DNA from: Odiellus spinosus
Lineage: Eukaryota; Arthropoda; Arachnida; Opiliones; Phalangiidae
Length of the DNA stretch: 64,000 bases
Assembly (NCBI GenBank): GCA_963920705.1
Contig: OY987227.1
Coordinates: forward strand, 23,895,434 to 23,959,433
Reading direction: 5' to 3'
The notes under the pieces are model-generated. The model had not been told where the DNA came from. It saw only the letters and a list, made by a program, of their open reading frames with translations, and did not search any database. Positions within the stretch are counted from its first letter, which is position 1. Each line of letters begins with the position of its first letter. This document shows positions 22,490-35,326 of this stretch, one piece after another. The translations under genes were made by a program, and so were the position numbers.

Positions 22490-22819
22490 CAGAAGCCGAT
22501 GAAACCCTCCTTTGAAGTCTACTACTCTAATGTTCCATATAGCGCTCCTCTCTGTATGGGTAAAATTCCCAATTTTACGATTACGAGATCGGAGGGGTCC
22601 TACTTCATACCCCCTGTCTCAGGAAAATTGGAAATTCTCTCTCTCCACAAACGACGACGTTTTTTTGACGAACTCCAAGGCTGCACGACGAACTCCCGCT
22701 CCGAAAATATCTACCGTTAGGAGGCGTACGAATCGCGCTTTTTGAAACTAACCCATACAGAGAGGGGTAGACAAGACCCGGGAGTAATAGACTTCAAAGG
22801 AGGGTTTCATCGGCTTCTG
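22490..22819 (-). mobile_element. MITE family A, copy A8
   Basis: Subfamily 2. Perfect duplication CCAAAAT. It lacks about 16 bp of the GCTAGAGATATTCGCTCG segment and has a small extra ATTACG in the left part. Confidence 0.95.
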
Positions 22820-23644
22820 CCAAAATTTATGAATTAATTTAGACACCGAAAACGTCTCTAAAAAATTCTGAAAAAAATTCCTGAATACGTGATTCCGACT
22901 TCCAGGCTCTTTCCCTTTAATTCAATGGTTGTTCCCGGATGACTTTAAAAATCAATTAACAACGATGTTCAACAACATTCATTACAATTATTAATAATAT
23001 AATTGTTTTTGATATAAGGGTGTGGGTCGATCGTGGTCACAGCCCATAGCATTTAGTTCTTCAATTATATGGCTGAGTGATAATGATAACGGCGTACGGA
23101 GAAATTCAAATAGTAATTGTACTTTCTAATGGTCCGAAAATTAATGCGGAAGTATTCTACATTTACCTTTATATCCTTTAGCGAACACTCGCTTTAATAA
23201 CTAAGAACTAGACCTACTTTTAACGATGTCATTAAGCGGAGAACAAGAAAATAAAATGTAGTTCCTACCCATTAAAGGCATAGTCGTCCCTTCAGTCCAT
23301 TATCTTTTTTTTTCTTTTTTTAATTGCGATATGATCAAATTTACTTAAATCAAAGATTTTACTATTTTTTTATATTTATTTTATGACGAGGTTTATTTTT
23401 ATGACGACGTCAAAGCCTAATAAACTTAAATCATATTTTAAAGTGACTCTTTCACCATTTTAATCGAAGCCATATAGAAAATATTTTTAGTCTTCATTGT
23501 ATTTAATATTTTACACTTTTGGTGTGTCAAGAACTCATCTATAAATGAATGGATATTTGTCTGGCTTTAGTGAATGCGCATTATAGTCCACGACCCCATT
23601 TCTACGAGAGGAGGGTCGGAAAGAAGCGCTAACAACTTATTTAT

Positions 23645-24010
23645 TTACCAATTCCTTATCGTGTAAAAATAGGCTTTATCCACAAAAATTTACAAACAAA
23701 TTTTAAGCAAAAATAAATTTCAAACTTAATCTCTAAATAGGCTTAGCTGGATTCATGGAGATACTGAATTTCTTCGCATTGATTGATGAAGATCTCGCCT
23801 TAACGACGGGCCTTTGCTCATTGGTCGCTGACCCATCAAAACGAAGAAATTAAGGATTTCCATGAATCCCGCTAAGCCTATTTTCCGGATAAGTTTTAAA
23901 TTTATTTCTAGTTTAATGTTTGTTTGTAAAATTGTTAACTGGTGGATTAGGCCAGAACGATATGTAATCGATATAAAAACATCACGTGATAGGTTGCTAT
24001 CTTCCTTTAA
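23645..24010. mobile_element. Family F copy F3, left end lost
   Basis: Shows CCAATTCCTTATCG, GGATTCATGGAGA, CCATGAATCCCGCTAAGCC and a terminal GGTTGCTATCTTCC before TTAA. It is clearly a diverged F1 relative without the left terminal repeat. Confidence 0.8.
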
Positions 24011-25510
24011 GATACACCAGAGTAGTAACCAGGGCAACCAAATATCTTTTTTTTTAGCCAATAATATATGGCTTTGATGGGTGGAGCTCTTCCTTGGGGC
24101 TATCAGTCGGAAAAACATTAAAGACAAAAAGTCCAATATTCCTTCTATTTATTTATGAATTCCTGCTACAAAAGAGTTCCTTTATAACCTTTTAACCTTT
24201 TAGTAGTAGACAAAAACCGATCATATCCCCTTGCTCCTAAGGATCAAATCCCAGGTGGTTTCGATTGCAAGAAAAAATGCAATTAATTTTGGCAGCGGAA
24301 AAATTGTTTTTACCGGAATATTTTCACTTCATATTTTGCTTTTAGCTGCGAAAACTGACTGGTGGCGTCATAATTTTATAGCCCCTATTCCCGCCTATTC
24401 CTAAGTGTGTAAAATTTCAAATTTTTCAATGAATAGTAAGAGTAAACGATTACAGGCACATTTCACCTTAAAAGTTTAATAAAATATGTTGATAATTACT
24501 TTAAAAAAACTAATTTAGAGATCCCCAAATAGAGGGCCAGTGAGAGAAGAGTCCACTAAAAAAACGTTTTTCTAATGCGAATTTAGGGCCCTTTTAATTG
24601 TATAGGCACTAATATAAATATATCCGCTACTATCTCTTGAATCCATTAAGAGAGGAAAACTAATTTAAGACTTTTTGTCCCCTAAAGGTTATAATATAAG
24701 GCCGGGGACACGAATATAGACTTTACCGCGTTCGAGGCAAGTTAGAACTGACTATTTTCTTCTAGAACGGACTTGACAATGTGTATCAATCCCCCTCAGC
24801 TTGTCTAATTACGCGCAACTTCTTTTGAAAAGTACATAAATATTTTTATAATTACAGAATGGCTCTTCGGCGTTTCCGAGCCGATACGCTTCGAAGAATA
24901 CGAAAAAAAAAAATTTTGAAAACAAAAAATACAAAATAATGGGGTAAATGGGGAACAATAAAATTTCGCCCTAAAAGAGTAAAAGGCTTGCCACGAAAAT
25001 AAAAAAAAAAAAAAAATCGGAAAAACGTTTTTTGAACGTCAGATAAAACACGTAAGAGGCAATATCGTTCGATTATGGGAACAAATATTTTTCTTCCCCA
25101 AAATTTAATAAAAGGTCTTTCCCTCCCCTTTTTTTTTGGTGTTTGTTCTTGGAAAAACAAACCTTATATATTTATAGAAAATATAAGTTTAGGAGGTGGC
25201 CGTGGAAAAATAGCAGCGTCTCCCTATCTCGGTTATAGAATTTATCCTATTTTTCCTTTTTTGCTTGGGTTTGAAAGTGTTTTATTATTTTATTATTTTT
25301 ATCCTTAAAACGCCTTATCTCTAAAATTTAATTTCGTTCAAATGCATTTATTCTTTTAAACTAAGAGCCTTATAGAAACGTTGCTTAAAAGCCTCGCCTT
25401 CATGTTTTTATTATTTCTTTGTGGCTTAAATAGATACCAGGCCTCGTTCTCACTATAGCCCCTGGATGTTAACAGGTTTCGAAGTGGATTGATTTAGATC
25501 CATCTTTTTA

Positions 25511-26309
25511 AATTGGCGACCAATCGATATGTACATCATAAATTGGCGCCCAATCGAGATATACATCTTTAAGTGGCGCCCAATCGAGATATACATCTTT
25601 AAGTGGCGCCCAATCGAGATATACATCTTTAAGTGGCGCCCAATCGAGATATACATCTTTAAGTAGCGCCCAATCGAGATATACATCTTTAAGTGGCGCC
25701 CAATCGAGATATACATCTTTAAGTGGCGCCCAATCGAGATATACATCTTTAAGTGGCGCCCAATCGAGATATACATCTTTAAGTGGCGCCCAATCGAGAT
25801 ATACATCTTTAAGTGGCGCCCAATCGAGATATACCTCTTTAAGTGGCGCCCAATCGAGATATACCTCTTTAAGTGGCGCCCAATCGAGATATACATCTTT
25901 TAAAGTGACGCCCAATCGAGATATTCATCTTTAAGTGACGCCCAATCGAGATATTCATCTTTAAGTGGCGCCCAATCGAGATATTCATCTTTAAGTGGCG
26001 CCCAATCGAGATATACATCTTTAAGTGGCGCCCAATCGAGATATACATCTTAAAGTGGCGCCCAATCGATATATATATGTATCTTAAAGTGGCGCTCAAT
26101 CAAAATATACATCTTAAAGTGGCGCCCAATCGATATATACATCTTTTAAAGTGACGCCCAATCGAGATATTCATCTTTAAGTGGCGCCCAATCGAGATAT
26201 ACATCTTTAAATGGCGCCCAATCGAGATATACATCTTTAAATGGCGCCCAATCGAGATATACATCTTTAAATGGCGCCCAATCGAGATATACATCTTCAA
26301 GTGACGTCC
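25511..26309. repeat. 30-bp minisatellite, about 26 units
   Basis: The unit is AAGTGGCGCCCAATCGAGAT followed by ATACATCTTT. Units 2-13 are almost identical. From about 25901 onward they vary more (GTGACG for GTGGCG, TATTCATC for TATACATC, and length changes of 2-4 bp). Since 30 is divisible by 3, long open frames run through the array on the minus strand with ten-residue periods (MYISIGRHLK, or DVYLDWAPLK in another frame). These look like by-products. Confidence 0.95.
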
Positions 26310-26964
26310 CTGTTGGGCCACTAACATATCTCGATTTAGCCCAATCAAGATTCATCTATTCTCAGACTATGTATTTGGTTTCATCCGCTAAGAGTGATTT
26401 TTTTGGTCTATTTAAGAGAGCCACTGTTTAGGGTTAACTTCGTTTATAATCATTAGCACATGTTATCTTCGATCTGAATGCAAACAGAGCTTGAAAGGGG
26501 AAACCATACTCTTTCGTTTTTAGAATTAAAAAAAGACGAGGTTCATGCGGTACAAGTATAGTTTCGGAATTAAGTTGGCGTTTGCCGTACGTAAAAAACA
26601 TAGCAGGACTTTCATTGAAACCACCCAGAATGAGGATAAGAAGGGGAGAAAAAAAAAAGAAATAACAAAAGACAAAGTAAAAGGAGTTAATAGGATTTGC
26701 TAGAACATCTTCCCTCGCGAAAATTTCTCTTTTCCACCCATTTTAAAAATTCAAACCTCTAAGGAAGGAATAAACTATACCGTATCGTACCACTAAGCCT
26801 AATACTCTTTAAAAACTTCAAGACTCTTACGAAATTACCTCTTATTTTCAGGTTTTTAAAAGATTAACTACCCCACATACTTTTTAAACACATTATGTAC
26901 GTAGAAACGGATGCATTGTGATCTAATTTCGCCGAGCCAGTAAGAGAGTAGAAATGGGTTTTAT

Positions 26965-27302
26965 CAGAAGCCGATGAAACCCTCCTTTGAAGTCTATTAC
27001 TCCCGGGTCTTGTCTACCCTCTCTGTATGGGTTAGTTTCAAAAAGCGCGATTCGTACGCCTCCTCACGGTAGATATTTTCGGAGCGGGAGTTCGTCGAGC
27101 GAATATCTCTAGCAGCCTTGGAGTTCCTCAAAAAAACGTCGTCGTGTGTCGAGAGAGAGAATTTCCAATTTTCCGTAGACAGGGGGGGTATGAAGTAGGA
27201 CCCCTCCGATCTCGTAAAATTGGGAATTTTACCCATACAGAGAGGAGCGCTATATGGAACATTAGAGTAGTAGACTTCAAAGGAGGGTTTCATCGGCTTC
27301 TG
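26965..27302 (+). mobile_element. MITE family A, copy A9
   Basis: Subfamily 2. Perfect duplication GTTTTAT (26958-26964, 27303-27309). Confidence 0.95.
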
Positions 27303-27679
27303 GTTTTATATCGGATTTCCTGATCATTAAACAGGGTTAATTATAAAGATAATAAAGGCGGCTTTTAATTTAATGAATAGGATATTCTTGTTAAAAATTA
27401 AAGGAACATCCCGGGCTAAATAATAAATATGTTAGAAAAGAAAAATCACATAAATATTGAGACGTTACGAATCGTCGAGAGAAGTTGGCCATAATGTATT
27501 GATTATTAAGGGATATAAACATCACCATTAGTGGGATTTCCCACTGGCCCAAGACCCAAAAAATACCCACATTTCATTCCCTACAAGCCTACAGCAAAAG
27601 TCACAGGGATGAGGCTCATAATATTTTAACACAAAAACCAAAATATATCTTTAAGGGAGTTAGGGTGAACTTGATCTAT

Positions 27680-28166
27680 CTCTGTAACCAATCGTGTAAC
27701 GCCCTGCCTTCCAGCGAACAAAATATTCGTGACACACGCTATGTCGAGCGCGATTGTGTAAGCGCGAGATGTGATAAATAGCGCGTGCCACGAGCATTTT
27801 TTTCACTGGAAGGCAGGGCCTTACACGATTGGTTATAGCAAGAATCCATTCAGGTTCCATAAGAATATGGGAGGGCCGCGATTCAATAACCATCCTCCCA
27901 AACTTTGTAGCAAAAGTTCGTCCGCTTCGAATCGATTTTTCAAGTAAATCGCTCCTGACATTATATTATTAACCCGCGCCACTAACGACCTTGACATAAT
28001 ATTTTGGGTAATAAAAATGGAGCAGACCGAAAAAAGATCTAAGCGTACAAATGTTGCGAAAATTGCGGACGAACTTTTGTTACAACGTTTGGGAGGATGG
28101 TACCAGAGGCTAAAGCTATGCTCCCATATTCTTATGGAACCTGAATGGATTCTTGGTTATAGAGAG
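27680..28166. mobile_element. Foldback element E, interrupted by D1
   Basis: The left arm CTCTGTAACCAATCGTGTAA…CCCTGCCTTCCAG (27680-27714) pairs with CTGGAAGGCAGGG…CGATTGGTTATAG near 27806-27838. The last few bases lie beyond D1. Without D1 the element is about 165 bp. Its own target duplication is not clear. Confidence 0.75.
27839..28155 (+). mobile_element. MITE family D, copy D1 (nested in element E)
   Basis: A 317-bp element starting CAAGAATCCATTCAGGTTCC and ending with the inverse; the inverted repeats are about 35 bp. Perfect duplication GTTATAG (27832-27838, 28156-28162). It carries a short open frame starting MEQTEKRSKRTNVAKIADEL, shared with D2 but not recognised. It is inserted into the right arm of foldback E. 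Confidence 0.93.
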
Positions 28167-28498
28167 ACATCAGTGAAATCTGGATTTCTTTCATTTTAAA
28201 AATCTTTCGGATATATTTCCCGAATCTATGATGATAGATCTACCCTCCTTTGATTTTTCTCTTCATCCTCCCATTAAGAGTGAAGGTTAACCATAATCTC
28301 AAGTAAATGGAATGCTAAACGGATGTGGAATGTAAGTGTACGGCATCTCTATATGATCATAATGATGCCTTTACCAAACAGCCAAGCCATGCACCTATAA
28401 GTTAGGTTCTCATTCAATAAAAAAAAGGTGCCAAGATCTTTTCGTTTTCGAGACTTCGAACCTTACGTTTAAGATTTATTTTTTTTTCTGGCGAGGAG

Positions 28499-28529
<31 letters not shown>
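28499..28529. repeat. Poly-A tract, 31 A
   Basis: Homopolymer in the d/e intron with further A-runs at about 28680-28693. It has no recognised SINE or LINE body next to it. Confidence 0.9.
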
Positions 28530-28532
<3 letters not shown>

Positions 28533-29150
28533 CCCGAAAGATAAATTTAACAATTTTTTTGTTGGTATTTCGAAAGCGCGCGGTATATTGGAAAGACTAC
28601 ACGTAGGGAGACGAGAAGCAGCTGCAAGAACGTCTAAAAGTTCTCTATCCGATATAGAAACAAAAAGAAAACAGACCAAGAAAAAAAAAAAAAGGAAATA
28701 ACAACAAAGTTTTTGAAAGGATTATGTTGTTGGAGCGTAAACCCATTTCCTATATATATATCCGATCATTTTGAGGTTACAGTAGTTATTAAGCCTCAAC
28801 TGCCATCCAAATCCATGGTTTTAACCCATTTGGATCTCGGGTACAACTGTAGTTTCTTAAGCGGAGTACATTCAAATCAAAAAGGACCTAGAGATAGTGT
28901 TCTATATAGACCCCGATTTTCTCTAAGTATATTTACGACATTTCACCTGGGAATGTGCACTTAATCCAAAGGCAGAGTCAAGACTATTATAGCGAGCCTG
29001 GAAAACCACTTTTCCCCCATCTTTTGGCCATGGTAAACATTCACTAGTCGAAAGAGGCAGTTCCGACTTCTCGCGTCAGTGGTCGCCCCTTCGGTAGTAT
29101 TTTTTTTCCCCGACCTATAGGTTCCTTTTTATTTATATACTTATACTAAC

Positions 29151-29270
29151 CAGAGTTCGATTTCCACCTAATCTGCGGAGTCGGATGTCCTTCGGATTGA
29201 CAATCTAGAGTCACGTGACTTCCCACGACGGCCATCGCGTCTGACGGTTGGACAGTCCAGTAAGGAGACA
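29151..29270 (-). CDS. Dscam: Dscam exon d: first half of Ig8
   Basis: 120 nt (40 codons), phase 1 to phase 1, acceptor TTTTTTCAG|TGTC and donor AACTCTG|GTTAGT. The peptide VSPYWTVQPSDAMAVVG is followed by SHVTLDCQSEGHPTPQIRW, giving the Ig8 B-strand Cys, the G-x-P-x-P turn and the C-strand Trp. It joins in frame with exon c (…MVVN then VSPYW) and exon e (…KSNS then ASESAS). It was found from the protein pattern, not as a long open frame, because the exon is short and stops flank it. Exon e, which carries the second Cys, lies 8.4 kb away across the minisatellite-bearing intron. Confidence 0.93.
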
Positions 29271-30976
29271 CTGAAAAAACAAGAACATTGATTAAGTTCC
29301 CTTAGTACGAGTCTCTCTCAATCTCCTATCCTGAATGATAAATACAAGCCGACCTTGCTAGCTAAGTACTATAAGATAAATATAGCTTGATTGATTTAGT
29401 CTTCACTCAGTGTTGACTTTCATCGGAAGGAAAAAAAAACGGTTAGGTAGGGTTTATTTTAGAGTTTATTCCGTAGAGAGGGAACATTAGATGATTGAGA
29501 AAACTTAAACAGAAGGAAATATAAATGAAGTGGCACAAAGTTATTTAATCTCGAGGGTTTTAAGTTTAACAGATATTTTAATATCATTGATAAAAACTCG
29601 TGGGATTAAAAAGAAGGCTAGTATTCATCTAAATGATTGCATTTTAACGAGTGCTCACGAAGCGCTTTATCGAATGGAAAGAGCTCGTGCCCGGACCCCA
29701 AAAATTCATTAATTTCCATTTTTCGGGAGCCCCAAAAAGTAGGGATCACAACTCTACGTCCGCTCTTCGAGAATCGAGATTATTGCGTAATGGTATAGCG
29801 AGCTTTTTCGTAGAGCACATCCCGTTAAAGAACTCTTCAAACTATTGGCTAATGTATTGTTGCTTAATTTCGATAAACAGTGCAGTTAAAATTAAATCGA
29901 AATAAAGGAAGAATGAAGAGTAAAATAATGTCACTTTTTATTGATTCTGCTTCTGAAAATAGGCCATGTTTGCGCAGTGGAATATTTCAGGAAATGTCTC
30001 TGAATAAGAAACTGACTTATTTAAACCCCAGGCAAAATCTTTAAATCTCTTTATATCTCGTTCTTGATTATTTATACACGCGCGAGATTAAAGGGGATAA
30101 TTTATTAAGTCACATATAGTTAATTTCATATACGTAGAATGTTCGCGGAATGGAATCTAATTTTAATCTGAATTAAAAATGAGTACATAATTTATGTAAA
30201 ATAGTCTGTCGTTTTCAAGATGGTAAGGTAATATTTTTATCGACTCTATAAATTAAAATTAGACTTATTCGTGCATTAAAACGTTCGGGAAGTATCTCTG
30301 AATTTTAAAAAGAATTAAAAGATTAAAATTATAATATTATTCAATTAAAATAACCTTTGACTTTCAAATTATCGGCATACTCTTTAAATCTCATTCTTGA
30401 TTAGTTTTACAACAACGCGTGTTGCGGATATTCTACGAAAACACAGGTGAGAATTCTTTTAAGCGTTGATTCCCATTTCAACTAGTGCAAAATTATACTT
30501 AAACATAATGATTAAAATCAGGTTTTAAACTAAGTTTATTTAGTGCACTATTGTTACTTTTAAGACTTATTTAAATCACTCATTATATGAATGCAACGGT
30601 AATCGCAGTAAGCCAAAACTGAGTGCACTAACCTATAATTTTAATAATTTCAATCAATATTTTTAAGGGAATTCTTTGGATCATTCGAACGTTCTCCTTT
30701 TAATTGAATGCTAAAATTTTTGTTCTTCGTGCAACTCGGAAATAGTTCCCGAATGTTTTAACATTTTTATTTAATAGTACTTAGAATCGATAAATAAATG
30801 ACTATTTTCCATTTCATAAAAGTGGTCAATATATATTATTAGCTTGGTATAAAAACTACAGATTAGTCCGAAACCGTATTTTACATAAAATTGATTTGGT
30901 ACGCATTTTTATATAGATTAAAATTAGAATCTATTCCGCAAACAAACCTAGTCTCTCCCCATTTTTTATAGCACAG

Positions 30977-31380
30977 GTAAATCATGCTTCAAGTTTACAA
31001 CAAGGCATATTATGATTGGTATGTAGTTCTGAAAGTTTCGTCGTCAGAGCTTCCGCCCGAGGAGAGAGGGAAAAAAAATTCAAAAAGACACGGAATACGA
31101 AATTGTCCTCTAGCGGTTGAGATTGGAACTAAGTAAACGGTGCTAATATTGCGCTGAACTTTTTAGACGAGGGTGAAAATGTAACGACGGAAAACAACAG
31201 CGTGTTTCGCCGGGCCGTCGCGATTTCCAGTCTGATTTACCCTAGAAAGAATATAATGGGGCCTGGCCACCTTTCTGTACAAATTTCGGAGTACTTAGGG
31301 TGAAACCATGGACTGAGATAATCGGACTCACTTCATTGTCACCTGCAATATTTCGTTTATAAACTTGTAGGATGATTTAC
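30977..31380 (-). mobile_element. MITE family H, copy H2
   Basis: About 404 bp, the reverse-orientation relative of H1, with GTAAATCATGCTTCAAGTTT at the left and the inverse at the right. Diverged by scattered changes, so older than families B and C. Confidence 0.82.
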
Positions 31381-33082
31381 TTGTGACGTTATTGACATCA
31401 TTTGCGGAAGGCCCCTTTAATCTACGCATATGAAATTAACTAAATTTGTGACCTAATAAATTAACCCCTTTAATCTCTCGGCGATAAACTAGTCGTCGGG
31501 TTTTATTTCAAGAAGAAAAAATAAAAAAAAAAAAACACAATCTGAAATTATCCGCGTAATTATATCGCTAAAACCGAATTAAAACCGACAATCCATGCAG
31601 CTATATTGCGGTGATTAAACGGAACGGTGGCGGTCGAATAAGGAAAACTATAGGACGGGGGGCCACCAAGACTTAAAGAGATTCCTTCGCGCTTGTATTT
31701 TTGAAAAGAATTATTTCCAAGCCGCTAACTTTGACATCTGCTGGTTAGCGAGAGCGCGAGGCCCAAAAACCCACGCGAGCCTGCAGTGTCTGCATCAGTT
31801 TTATCCGCAGCTAGTTTTCGTTCGTTCTTATTTTTTTTTACGACTCGGCATTAGGGGCACCCCGTAGGCGGCGGCCCGCGCTCGGTTAAAGATCGAGGTA
31901 ATGAAGCGAGAAAGTTTTACGCTTTCCAGCCCAAAATTCCCATAGGCAAAGGGCCGAAATTAGTCCCAATTCCACCTCGCCTCTCTCTCTCCTCTTCTAT
32001 AGCATATATATCCTTCTCTTCGTCCTTGCCAGCGCGGGGGTCGAATAGGTGGAGGAAACGTTGCTAAAGCTCGAGGTGGCCTGGCCAAGGTTGGGTTGGA
32101 ATTGAGTAGGCTCCCTGATAAAACCTCAACCATTCCCCATGCATCCCTTCTCCGCTCTCGTTCGATATCTTTTTTTTTGTTAAGTTACATTTGGAGCCAG
32201 CCTCGCGCCCCACCCGTTTAGAACTAGGCTATCAACGCGAATTTTCCAGGGATTTAATTATTCGACGAGTGTAGAAAGACGGAGAAGGGAAAAAAAAGTT
32301 AATTTACGACGAATGAACGATAAAAAAATTAATCCGCTAACGGAAGAAAATAATGCAATTTTTTTTTTTCACCCTAACTTTTTTTTTAAAAAAAATATTT
32401 CGGTTAAATGGCACTATAGGGAGCTTAATCCAATTTTTAATAACACCGCACAAATAAGTATACGTCCCTTGACTAGTTTTTTTTCCTCCCACCCCCGATG
32501 AGTCTTCGTTGTCGGGCATGGAAGTAAAAGTCTTGGTAAAAGTAATTAAACTAGACTGGTTTAGTCGTTCAACGGTATTTTTTTCAGCGTTTCTTCTATA
32601 GTTATTTTTTTATTTTAAATGTATCGTGGTATATTGGATACTAGGGGGACTTGACTGCAAAATGAGTTTCAGCGTATAACTTTCCAAAAGTGTTTATGTA
32701 CAAGTTCTAAAGTGTCAGTCCCTATAAAGAGAATATCTGAGCTGGGAATTGATAAATTATTACCAGTCAAATTGAAAATTACTATCTCAGGGTATCTTTG
32801 GTATTCTAAAATTCAATAAACTTCAAAGTTAAATACAAGTTTAACAAAAAATCCAACCAATAAATAGAACTTCTATTCCCATATCCATCTGATATTAGTT
32901 AAAAGAGGCCGAAAAGGAATTAATCAAATAGGTTTCATAGATTCTACACGAGCTGTTAGAGTAAATAAAACTTACAGGAAGTGTCTGAATTGTAAAATGG
33001 ATAGAAAAAGATTTAAAGGGAATCTTTGAGCTAAAAATGGAACACCTTTTAAATTTATTTTCGGAATCACTATGATTTGTAG

Positions 33083-33420
33083 CAGAAGCCGATGAAACCC
33101 TCCTTTGAAGTCTATTACTCCCGGGTCTTGTCTACCCCTCTCTGTATGGGTTAGTTTCAAAAAGCGCGATTTGTACGCCTCCTAACGGTAGATATTTTCG
33201 GAGCGGGAGTTCGTCGAGCGAATATCTCTAGCAGCCTCGGAGTTCGTCAAAAAAAACGTCGTCGTTTGTGGAGAGAGAGAATTTCCAATTTCGCGTAGAT
33301 TGGGGGTATGAAGTAGGACCCCTCCGATCTCGTAAAATTGGGAATTTTACCCATACAGAGAGGAGCGCTATATGGAACATTAGAGTAGTAGACTTCAAAG
33401 GAGGGTTTCATCGGCTTCTG
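33083..33420 (+). mobile_element. MITE family A, copy A10
   Basis: Subfamily 2. Perfect duplication TTTGTAG (33076-33082, 33421-33427). Confidence 0.95.
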
Positions 33421-34211
33421 TTTGTAGTGATTAACGAACACGGTTCAATCACAACAGAAGATTCAGGCTCTCAGGACTACAAGATTAAACTACGCGAGCA
33501 CCTTGATCTCCAGTAGTTATTGCTCCACGTTCGCTCCATTAATTCGTCTGATCTATATAAGCTTTTAGTCTCGAAAAATATTGACTTAATTAGGATAGTA
33601 ATTTACTAGTCAATTTAACCGGTAGAGTATAAAGTTCATAGGAATATCGTTAACAACTTTGCATAAATTTTAGCGTAGAAACTTGAAAGGAAAATGTATA
33701 CTAAATTATCTCTCACTTTATAACATGTACGTATAATATGAAAAAGTAAACAAAAAAATAGGGGTCCCGAGTTCTCGAGGCGACGAAAACCTTTTACATT
33801 AACTCGGTAATGATGATTTTCCTTTTAAGTTTATCTTGAAACGGTGTCGAAGAAGGGGATGGGTTTAAAAATAGGATGGGCTATAGTTGAAAGAGAGAGG
33901 GTCCGAGGGGTAATGGGGGGGGGGGGGGGGCGATGATGTAAAAGCGCCACGAGTCTCGAGAGCTTTAAGTTTCCTTCCTCTCGGAATTTGCATCCTAATG
34001 ATCGAACTGAGAGAGTCATCTCCCCCGAATCCATCCAATTCCCTCGCTTCCTAAGCAATAATAGGAGGGACCCGGCTATTAACATTAGAGGAAGGTCCTT
34101 GTATTCGGTACAAACACGTGGGCGCCGGAGGAACTGAAGAGCTCCATACCAGAACACGTGACAAATATATCGTATAGTTAATACGACCCTTTTCCCCACT
34201 TCGTTATTGTT

Positions 34212-34495
34212 CAAGGGAGAATGCAACCCACCGAACATTTTTGACAATATTAAACTAGGAATTAATATAAAACTTAATAGGATTAACTGGATTCATGGAG
34301 ATCATGAATTTATTCTCATTGAAGGATCAGCGATCAAGCGAATGTTTCTGGAAGTCACAAAGAGATCTCGCCTTAACGATGGCCACTTGTTTATTGGTCG
34401 TTTATCCATCAATGCGAAGAAATTCAGGATCTTCATGAATCAAGCTTTGAATGTAAAGTTTTAACTGGTGGGCTAGGATTATTTAAACGATCCTA
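34212..34495. mobile_element. Family F copy F4, degraded
   Basis: CAAGGGAGAATGCAACCCA at the left, GGATTCATGGAGATC inside and TATTTAAACGATCC at the right. Considerably diverged; the right terminal repeat is not seen. Confidence 0.7.
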
Positions 34496-35326
34496 TGTTA
34501 GAGACAATTTTATATTAAGAGATATAACGTAATTAGGACTACGCGGATGATTAAAATGTCGCTTGCTTTGAAAACGTTCAACTTCTACATAGAAACTAAT
34601 CTTAATATATATCCTAATTCAAGTTGCTAAGCCTAAAGAAAGTTGTATTATTAGTTATACGACATTAATATTAAATCTAAATGAGGATTAAATAATTATC
34701 AGTTCATTTCATATCCCCTTTAAAAGTTCTGAAGAGAATGAAAGAGGAGTTTAAGAATATTTCCCTCGGGAAGTTTAAAAAAGGGTTTGGCTCGGATAGC
34801 GCTTTGGCTCAGAGTAGAAAATTAACTTATTTATAGTTTGATAGTTTTAAGCGATTCAATTCCCCTCTCAATTTTTTTTTTCTTTTATTTTGAGCCAAGT
34901 GGAAAAAGAGGAAATTAAAATCTAAAGAGGATAAAAGACCAAATTACTTTCCGGGACCTCCTATCACTTCTATTTCACGCCGGCGCACTCACCCGCGAAA
35001 TTCTGTAGAGGACCAACCGTATATTCTAATAGAGTTTTTCAACTTAAAAAAAATCTGGGCGGAAATCAATTATCATCCTTTAAAATAAAAAGGGTTGTAT
35101 TGTTTAAAGTGAAAAAAATGCAATAAAATAATAGGACTAAATTTAGATAATGTTTCACTATCTAGTGTAAAATGAAGCTCTCTACCAGGGTGAAATTTTC
35201 CTAGGTATTTTCTACGCTCCCCTGTAGAAGTGTTTCTCTCACAGAACTATAATGTGCATCGTGAAGTGTCCTACTACTTCGATGCATCATTTTTTGTCTC
35301 GAATAAAATATAATTTACGATAAAGC

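Larger units (their letters stand above)
20760..29150 (-). other. Intron between exons d and e (inside Ig8)
   Basis: 8.4 kb. Contains copies A7, A8 and A9, F3, the 30-bp minisatellite, the nested D1/E pair, an L copy (21829-21980) and a 31-A tract at 28499-28529. No extra Ig-like exon was seen. Confidence 0.75.

Noticed and set aside
25453-26355. Long minus-strand open frames of decapeptide repeats (MYISIGRHLK, DVYLDWAPLK) over the minisatellite
   Set aside because: They follow automatically from a 30-bp unit without stops. Two frames are open at once, and no start context, splice context or flanking coding sequence supports a protein.
28499-28529. Poly-A tracts considered as tails of SINE/LINE insertions (also at 60022-60053)
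   Set aside because: No adjacent body with an RNA polymerase III promoter or reverse transcriptase pattern, and no flanking target duplication was visible.
33831-34247. 138-residue minus-strand open frame in the Ig7/Ig8 intron
   Set aside because: It crosses a homopolymeric G run and part of a family F copy and has no recognisable domain or splice logic with the Dscam exons.
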